Origin: CAYRJD01 sp965205925 | GTDB taxonomy: Bacteria; Actinomycetota; Acidimicrobiia; Acidimicrobiales; Poriferisodalaceae | Reading direction: 5' to 3' | NCBI GenBank assembly: GCA_965205925.1 | Contig: OZ242183.1 | Span: 1,612,001 to 1,676,000 of the forward strand | Length of the DNA stretch: 64,000 nucleotides | In this document: positions 59,122 through 64,000 of the stretch, in pieces | Position numbering within the stretch: position 1 is the stretch's first letter | Layout: each line of letters opens with the position of its first letter | Translations under genes and position numbers: made by a program | The notes under the pieces: generated by a model | Database searches by the model: none | What the model was told of the DNA's origin: nothing | The model's input: only the letters and a program-made list of their open reading frames with translations

Positions 59122-60150
59122 ATGTCTAGTAACTATGTTGTACATGGCGCCGGTGCAATCGGCTCGGTTATAGCGGCTCGGTTGAGCCAAGCCGGCAAAG
59201 CGGTTTCACTGGTGGCACGCGGTGAGCATCTAGCTGAGCTAGCTAAAAATGGTCTGCTCATCGACGGTTTCACTCAGGGTGTGTTCAAACTGCCCGTAGC
59301 CAGTGACGCACACGATCTGAACGTTGACGCTGGCACGATCGTCATTCTCGCGATGAAGACGCAAGACACCTTTGCTGCGGTCGAAGCGCATTCCGACCTG
59401 TATCGAGATCGTCCAATCTTGTGCTTTCAAAATGGCGTAAGCAACGAGGAGTGGCTTAGCGACAAGGGTTTCAATGCTTATGGGGTGATGGTGCGTATTG
59501 GTGCTCGCATTGACCAACCAGGCGTTGTTACCCACACCGGAGCGCGCCATGCCGCGGTGGGCTGTTGGCCTAGCGGCACCGATGAGCTTTGTGAGATGGT
59601 GGTGTCGGATCTGCTGGCGGGTGACCTTGACGCTGTGCTGGAGCCACAGGTGGGAGCTTCGAAATGGGGCAAGCTGGTTATCAATCTTGCTAACGCTTAT
59701 CTGGCATTGACCAACCAAACTGTGCAAGCGTCTTATCTTGACAACGATGCGCGAGCACTCATTGCCGATCTGGAGCAAGAGGCTCTTGAAGTGCTGGCGG
59801 CGGCAAACATTGAGATAGTCATCGATGGTTCGAGCAATCTGGCCGAGCGAATTAGCAAACTGCGCCAACCGCTTAAGCAGTCAACTGTCGCATCGGATAC
59901 GAAACAACAGCAGCGGGCAGAGTCTTACCCCAGCACGTGGCAGGACTTACATGCTGGTCGACGCAACGTTGAGGTGGATCATTTCAATGGTCGAATCGTT
60001 GAACTGGGTAGGCAGTTTGGCGTTGCGACACCTCTAAATGAGGTTTTGTGGAAGCTTTGCAGTGAGGCAGCCGCCAAACAGCTGGGGCCGGGAACCGAGA
60101 CTGAAGCCTCCATTCGGTTGGCTGCGGCCAGTGCCCGGGGCGGGATTTGA
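59122..60150 (+). CDS. 2-dehydropantoate 2-reductase (ketopantoate reductase family)
   Basis: A 342-residue NADPH-dependent reductase. GAGAIGSVIAARLSQAG is the Rossmann loop, VARGEHLAELAKNGLLI follows with the NADPH-binding Arg, then AMKTQDT with the catalytic-site Lys, FQNGVSNEE, and in the C-terminal domain SASYPSTWQDL-like (here ESYPSTWQDLHAGRRNVEVD, with substrate Ser and Glu/Asp). It probably makes pantoate for coenzyme A. The final 19 bases overlap the 3' part of tRNA-Leu on the other strand. Confidence 0.88.
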   Translation: MSSNYVVHGAGAIGSVIAARLSQAGKAVSLVARGEHLAELAKNGLLIDGFTQGVFKLPVASDAHDLNVDAGTIVILAMKTQDTFAAVEAHSDLYRDRPILCFQNGVSNEEWLSDKGFNAYGVMVRIGARIDQPGVVTHTGARHAAVGCWPSGTDELCEMVVSDLLAGDLDAVLEPQVGASKWGKLVINLANAYLALTNQTVQASYLDNDARALIADLEQEALEVLAAANIEIVIDGSSNLAERISKLRQPLKQSTVASDTKQQQRAESYPSTWQDLHAGRRNVEVDHFNGRIVELGRQFGVATPLNEVLWKLCSEAAAKQLGPGTETEASIRLAAASARGGI

Positions 60151-60218
60151 ACCCGCACGTTCTGTTAAGGAACCGAGGGGTTTAAGCCCTCTGCGTCTGC
60201 CGATTCCGCCACCCGGGC
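60132..60218 (-). tRNA. tRNA-Leu (anticodon TAA)
   Basis: An 87-base class II tRNA on the minus strand: acceptor GCCCGGG/CCCGGGC, anticodon stem GAGGG/CCCTC with loop CTTAAAC (anticodon TAA), a long variable arm, T arm GCGGGTTCAAATCCCGC and discriminator A. Anticodon TAA tRNAs are substrates of MiaA/MiaB, encoded in this window. Confidence 0.95.
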
Positions 60219-60236
60219 GCTTCCGCCAATGGCGGC

Positions 60237-60713
60237 TTAGTCGTCCGGCACAAGCGTAGTAAGGCAGCACCAAAGCTCCTTGCGAACTGGGACAGCCTCA
60301 TCAACGGTGAGGTTGTTAGCAACGATAACTCCTTCGATAATGTCGGCCTTGATAGCGGCTAACGGCCGGCCCTTAACCCGCACTGCGACTAAGCAGCTTT
60401 CGTTGTTCTTGTTATCACCACCAGTGCGAGTACGAGTACCAGTGCGAGTAATAGTGCGATCGGCTGTCGTGTGGCGCGGTGGGGCCATGAAGCCCGGTGA
60501 GCGCAGACCCAACGAGCGAGCCGCATCAACAATGGTTCGTGCCATTTGCGCAAACCGCACCGTTGGGGCTGACTGAATCGGACGAATCGGTGCTTCTTGC
60601 CCAATAGGTGTTTGAGACTGCATGCGCGCTGACTTTGGCAGCGGTACTGAGCAGGTTCCAAACGAGTTGAGTGGTCGACGCCCGGACGGAGCAGCCTTAT
60701 AGGTAAGAGTCAT
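60237..60713 (-). CDS. Hypothetical protein, basic N-terminus
   Basis: A 158-residue protein of unknown function from the ATG at 60713 (preceded by AAAGAGAA). The first 100 residues are basic and low complexity, rich in Arg, Pro, Ser and Thr, including an RTGTRTRTGG stretch. The last 55 residues look folded: CLVAVRVKGRPLAAIKADII, then NLTVDEAVPVRKELW. A tail with this pattern recurs in small actinobacterial proteins, but no function is known to me. An upstream ATG at 60779 has no ribosome binding site. Confidence 0.6.
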   Translation of the reverse strand: MTLTYKAAPSGRRPLNSFGTCSVPLPKSARMQSQTPIGQEAPIRPIQSAPTVRFAQMARTIVDAARSLGLRSPGFMAPPRHTTADRTITRTGTRTRTGGDNKNNESCLVAVRVKGRPLAAIKADIIEGVIVANNLTVDEAVPVRKELWCCLTTLVPDD

Positions 60714-60871
60714 TTCTCTTTGGTCTGCTGCATTTGCTGCTGGGGTGCTTTCGGATTTGTCTCTGGCTAGTTGTTGCATATGAGGATGATCGCAGACACC
60801 TGTGACATTGGGTTGCGAGTTGGCGTGGCTTGGTCATGAGATTGCGCTAGAACTCAAGACGGCAAACGAAT

Positions 60872-61858
60872 ATGACCTACCAAGAACTGAACCCAGCTCA
60901 AAAACGCACGCTTGGCAATATCCGGCTAGAGGTCGACGAGCGAATCACGTTCGACGCCGAAATGGCAGAGCACCTACAAGATCAACTCAACGAGGCGCTG
61001 ACACAAACAGCGGAGCTGCTTAGCAAGCATGGCTCAGACCAATGGGTATCCAAACGCGCATTGGCCTCTGTCAACGGTTGCGAAGTCAGCTTCTTGGCCT
61101 CACAAGAAATTCCTTTTGAGTACAACCTCGCTACCGCACGTGGAGCAGTACTACATCGTGGTGTTGAGTTTTGGGCTAATCCAGTCGATGAGAAAGACGA
61201 AGCCCCCGACTTCATAGGTCATGCCATCACCCACTACATCAACAATGACGCACGAGCCGGCGACAAGCTGGGGCGGTTCTTGGCGGAACTGGGTGCGGGC
61301 GATAAATCGGCACTCGCTAGCGAATGCATTTCACTGCTACAAACCTTCGTGGATACTTTTCCCAGCGTCAAAAGCAGCTGGAAGCTTGGTGTAGAAGTAC
61401 CGCGCAGACACATGATCTGTGAGGGGAAAATCGTTCTAAACGGTAGGTACGACCTGACGCTGGGTGCGCCGGGAAAGATCGCCATCACAAAAGCAAAGAC
61501 GCCGAGAAAGATCGTTACGCCCGGACGAGTAATCATTGATCTCAAGACCGGTAATCGCAACACAACCGATTCCGAAGACATGCGTTTCTACGCACTTTTG
61601 GAAACACTGGTAACGGGAGTGCCGCCGATGTTGGTTGGCACGTTTTATGTCGTTGAAGGGCTTGTCGTAACCGAAAAAGTTGACATGGCGGTTTTAGAGA
61701 CAGCGATGCGTAGAACGATCGCTGGCGCTAAACGCTTGGTTGAGTTGAACCTGGGTGATGTGGAACCGGAGCGGCGCGCTGGGCACCCTTGTATTTGGTG
61801 CCCCGTCTCTAACGATTGTGAACCCGGCCAAGCTTGGCTTGCGGATCGCGAGAGTTAG
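60872..61858 (+). CDS. PD-(D/E)XK nuclease with AddB/Cas4-type iron-sulfur motif
   Basis: A 328-residue RecB-like nuclease. The nuclease core has LHRGVEF (His95), GRYDLTL (Asp194) and VIIDLKTGN (Asp223, Lys225), the RecB-family order. Four Cys fit the Fe-S pattern of AddB and Cas4: Cys70 in the N-terminal part, and Cys307-x2-Cys310-x5-Cys316 near the end. No helicase domain or neighbour is present and no CRISPR array is in the window, so this is a stand-alone nuclease, probably in DNA repair. The ATG start is at 60872. Confidence 0.85.
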   Translation: MTYQELNPAQKRTLGNIRLEVDERITFDAEMAEHLQDQLNEALTQTAELLSKHGSDQWVSKRALASVNGCEVSFLASQEIPFEYNLATARGAVLHRGVEFWANPVDEKDEAPDFIGHAITHYINNDARAGDKLGRFLAELGAGDKSALASECISLLQTFVDTFPSVKSSWKLGVEVPRRHMICEGKIVLNGRYDLTLGAPGKIAITKAKTPRKIVTPGRVIIDLKTGNRNTTDSEDMRFYALLETLVTGVPPMLVGTFYVVEGLVVTEKVDMAVLETAMRRTIAGAKRLVELNLGDVEPERRAGHPCIWCPVSNDCEPGQAWLADRES

Positions 61859-61870
61859 CTGTAGCAGGTG

Positions 61871-62452
61871 CTACTGCTGCGTTGAGTGGTCGCAACGCTG
61901 GCGCCACTCTTGTGCGGTGATCGCGTAGTGAATGTGGTCCTCTCGACGGCCCGCAATCTGTAGGTACTCCTTCGCAACACCCTCTGCTCTCAGATCGAGC
62001 TTTTCGACCACACGACGACTAGCAGTGTTACGCGGAATGATTGAAACCTGTATTCGATCCAACTTCACCACGTCAAAGCCGTAGCCGATCACCGCCAAGG
62101 CCGCTTCACCAGTAAAACCTTGGCCGGCTAGTTCCTTGTCAAGCCAGTAGCCGATCAATCCACTGTTAAACGCTCCTCGTACGACGTTGGAAATGTTGAT
62201 CTCTCCGCATAAGCGACGCTTGTGCCACATGCCGAAAGAAAATCCGGCTCCCATCTGGCGTTCTCGGTCACGCGCACGACAACGAGCCGCAAAGGCTTGG
62301 CGATCCGCGGCAGGATCTGCCGCTCCATCCGGCGGTGCTGGTTCCCACTTGGTGAGCCAATCACCACAGCGCAAACGCACTTCGCTCCACTGTTTGAAGT
62401 CGGACAGCTTCAACGGGCGCAGTGTCAACCGTTCGGTTTGAAGCGCGGTCAT
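61871..62452 (-). CDS. GNAT N-acetyltransferase (RimJ/RimL-like)
   Basis: A 193-residue GNAT protein. It begins LQTERLTLRPLKLSDF, has CGEINISNVVRG and GLIGYWLDKELAGQGFTGEA with the acetyl-CoA loop, and LDRIQVSIIPRNTASRRVVEKL. The pattern is that of ribosomal-protein alanine acetyltransferases. It likely acetylates an N-terminal amino group in the cytoplasm. It converges with the nuclease gene by 12 bases and follows ppx by 27. Confidence 0.88.
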   Translation of the reverse strand: MTALQTERLTLRPLKLSDFKQWSEVRLRCGDWLTKWEPAPPDGAADPAADRQAFAARCRARDRERQMGAGFSFGMWHKRRLCGEINISNVVRGAFNSGLIGYWLDKELAGQGFTGEAALAVIGYGFDVVKLDRIQVSIIPRNTASRRVVEKLDLRAEGVAKEYLQIAGRREDHIHYAITAQEWRQRCDHSTQQ

Positions 62453-62479
62453 CTTTCGCAGACTACGCGCCTGTGTTCG

Positions 62480-63469
62480 CTAGTTCTCTTTTAACAGGTC
62501 AATCGCGGCGCCATCTAATAGGTCGTGATGTCGAACACGGCATTGGTCAAATTCCCAATGACGCATGATGGCCACTGCGATACAACACCCCGCAACGATC
62601 ATCGGCGCTCGTTCGGCCGCTAGGCCCGGATTACGTATTCGCCGCGCGAGGGGTTCGGTTGCCAGTGTGCGAAACACGTCTTCGGCGGCCGCGCGCGTCA
62701 GCACAAAATTGTCTATTGCATCGGGGTCGTATTGGGCCAGGCCGAGCTCAACAGCGGCCATAGTGGTGATGGTGCCAGCCACACCTATTAGCTGATTTGC
62801 TTTACGAGCCAGAGGTAGTTCTCGGTCTATGTCATCTAGGTATTGACGGGTAACAGTGACGACTGTCGACAGTTCTTCTGGCTTGGGTGGATCGCTGTGG
62901 AGGTATTGCTCGGTAAAACGGACCGAGCCCAGTGGTAGCGATCGCCAGTCAACAATCGTGGCGTTGCTAGACGCAACTTGACCAAATGCAAATTCGGTAG
63001 AGCCGCCCCCTATGTCAACCACAAGCACTGTTTTGAAGTCATCACCCGGTTTGTTGTCCAGGCTTAGATCGGTTGTGGCTCCGTTGAAGCTGAGGCGCGC
63101 CTCATCTTGACCGCTAAGTAGTTCCACTTCACAACCTAAGCGACTGGCCGCAGCCGTTAAGAACTGTTCAGAATTGTTTGCGTCGCGCGCAGCGCTGGTG
63201 GCAACGGCACGGATTTTGGCTGCACCGTGCTCGGCGATGAGTTCGGCAAATTCATCAAGCACAGTCAACACCCGTTCGATGGCATCGGGTTGCAGTTGCG
63301 CTTGAGGATCGTTTAGCCCGCGTCCGAGACCTGTAATTCGTTCGATACGCAGGACTTCACTTGAGTTACCTGCGGTGATCAGCAGCCGAGTGGTGTTGGT
63401 TCCGCAATCAACCACTGCAACGGGTTTAGTGATCTCGTTGCTGCCGCTTGAGCTTGAGTTCTGGCTCAC
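62480..63469 (-). CDS. ppx: Exopolyphosphatase / guanosine pentaphosphatase
   Basis: A 329-residue Ppx/GppA-family enzyme of the ASKHA fold, removing phosphate from polyphosphate or pppGpp. The phosphate loops are VVDCGTNTTRLLI and LVVDIGGGSTEF, with Glu in GQDEARLSFNG. At about 330 residues it lacks the C-terminal HD domain of E. coli Ppx, as usual in actinobacteria. The GTG start overlaps the DUF501 stop as GTGA, which fixes the start and implies translational coupling. Confidence 0.93.
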   Translation of the reverse strand: MSQNSSSSGSNEITKPVAVVDCGTNTTRLLITAGNSSEVLRIERITGLGRGLNDPQAQLQPDAIERVLTVLDEFAELIAEHGAAKIRAVATSAARDANNSEQFLTAAASRLGCEVELLSGQDEARLSFNGATTDLSLDNKPGDDFKTVLVVDIGGGSTEFAFGQVASSNATIVDWRSLPLGSVRFTEQYLHSDPPKPEELSTVVTVTRQYLDDIDRELPLARKANQLIGVAGTITTMAAVELGLAQYDPDAIDNFVLTRAAAEDVFRTLATEPLARRIRNPGLAAERAPMIVAGCCIAVAIMRHWEFDQCRVRHHDLLDGAAIDLLKEN

Positions 63470-63963
63470 AACAAGTCTTGCTTAGCTAGTTGCCTGGCCG
63501 TCCACTCGCCTACCACGTCTTCACCTGTTGCCAAATAGTGTGCCAGGTGCGCGTGCAGGCACTTCACTCCCTTGCGAGTGCCACCAACTCCCCCAGTCGG
63601 GAGCGGTCCGACATGGTCTGGTTTCACCAGTGCGTCACGCTCTTGGGCGTAGCGGTTATGCAGCGCAATCAGATCTTGTTCGCTGACGCTTCGTTCAGCT
63701 TCGCGCACAGCACCTTGGCCTTCTAAACGTGAAACGGCTCGACACAGCCATGCATCTACCAACCAATACCTAGTGGGCATGGGGCGACCGTTGGCGGTGA
63801 ACGGTGCATTTTGAATCACTACTGGTGTGCCAGAGTCGTTGCTAACTTTCACCACGAAATCACCCTCAGGACCTCGCCCTAGTAACTTTGCAACTGCTGC
63901 AGTTTGTTCCGCTCCAGGCTCAGTGGGGGTACCCGTGACCGTGTACCTATCTCGCAGAGTCAT
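63466..63963 (-). CDS. DUF501 domain protein
   Basis: A 165-residue protein of the DUF501 family, found in actinobacteria between the division protein FtsB and Ppx. Typical residues include GRGPEGDFVVKV, PMPTRYWLVD and GVKCLHAHLAHYLATG. The function is not known. It starts 37 bases before the window end and couples to ppx by a GTGA overlap; eno and ftsB may lie just beyond the window edge, as in other actinobacteria. Confidence 0.9.
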   Translation of the reverse strand: MTLRDRYTVTGTPTEPGAEQTAAVAKLLGRGPEGDFVVKVSNDSGTPVVIQNAPFTANGRPMPTRYWLVDAWLCRAVSRLEGQGAVREAERSVSEQDLIALHNRYAQERDALVKPDHVGPLPTGGVGGTRKGVKCLHAHLAHYLATGEDVVGEWTARQLAKQDLL

Positions 63964-64000
63964 GATCTCTTCGCAGCCTCTTCACACAAGAAAGGAGAGG

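Noticed and set aside
59239..59868. 209-residue minus-strand frame in the ketopantoate reductase gene
   Set aside because: The plus-strand gene has clear Rossmann and catalytic motifs; the antisense product has none.
60801..60810. TGTGACATTG shared with the recA promoter repeat
   Set aside because: On the relevant strand the second element TAnnnT is absent at 8-base spacing, so it is probably coincidental.

Overview
The window looks like chromosomal DNA of a moderate-GC actinobacterium. An Acidimicrobiia-like lineage is my best guess, inferred from the mix of families rather than from a marker gene. Supporting content: an LLM-type F420-dependent oxidoreductase, DUF501 next to Ppx, a PGPGW membrane protein, an actinobacterial-style order of pgsA, cinA, recA, miaB, miaA, dapF and hflX, and a recA promoter matching the LexA-independent RecA-NDp/PafBC type. 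No phage, IS element, integrase or CRISPR array was seen, and no gene-free stretch exceeds 300 bases.

Layout. 0-12.7 kb: central metabolism, mostly plus strand (acyltransferase cut by the window edge, methyltransferase, aconitase, LysR regulator, acyl-CoA carboxylase beta subunit, citrate synthase, acyl-CoA dehydrogenase, tyrosine phosphatase). 12.7-37 kb: a long minus-strand series: class I fumarase, a thiamine ABC transporter under a TPP riboswitch, phosphofructokinase, tRNAs Val/Cys/Gly, an SDR, metX, a DEAD-box helicase, dapE, dapC, hflX, dapF, miaA, miaB, a secreted hydrolase, recA, an F420 oxidoreductase, cinA and pgsA. 37-51 kb: a mixed-strand accessory block (Cu P-type ATPase, M48 protease, class IV aminotransferase, unusual family A DNA polymerase, MFS transporter, three-enzyme-type oxidoreductase/hydrolase set, two SMP-30 paralogues). 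51-56 kb: ftsK, RNase J and dapA, which in many actinobacteria lie directly beside pgsA. 56-64 kb: SDR, inositol-phosphate synthase, ketopantoate reductase, tRNA-Leu, an Fe-S PD-(D/E)XK nuclease, GNAT, Ppx and DUF501.

Functionally, aconitase, citrate synthase and fumarase supply much of the TCA cycle. dapA, dapC, dapE and dapF cover much of the succinylase route to meso-diaminopimelate and lysine. recA, RNase J, FtsK, MiaA/MiaB and HflX are housekeeping functions of DNA and RNA.

The most interesting signal is start-codon usage. miaA and rnj have no ATG, GTG or TTG upstream of their essential N-terminal motifs. In both, a CTG overlaps the upstream gene's TGA stop as CTGA and restores a full-length protein. 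hflX similarly continues upstream of its first canonical start, to an ATC placed six bases after a perfect GGAGG that lies on the dapF stop codon. Other pairs in the window use ATGA, GTGA and possibly TTGA, so stop-start coupling here seems to tolerate any NTG. Further points are a DapF with Ser at one catalytic Cys position, a duplicated damage-type promoter repeat before recA, and a family A polymerase with a large internal insertion.
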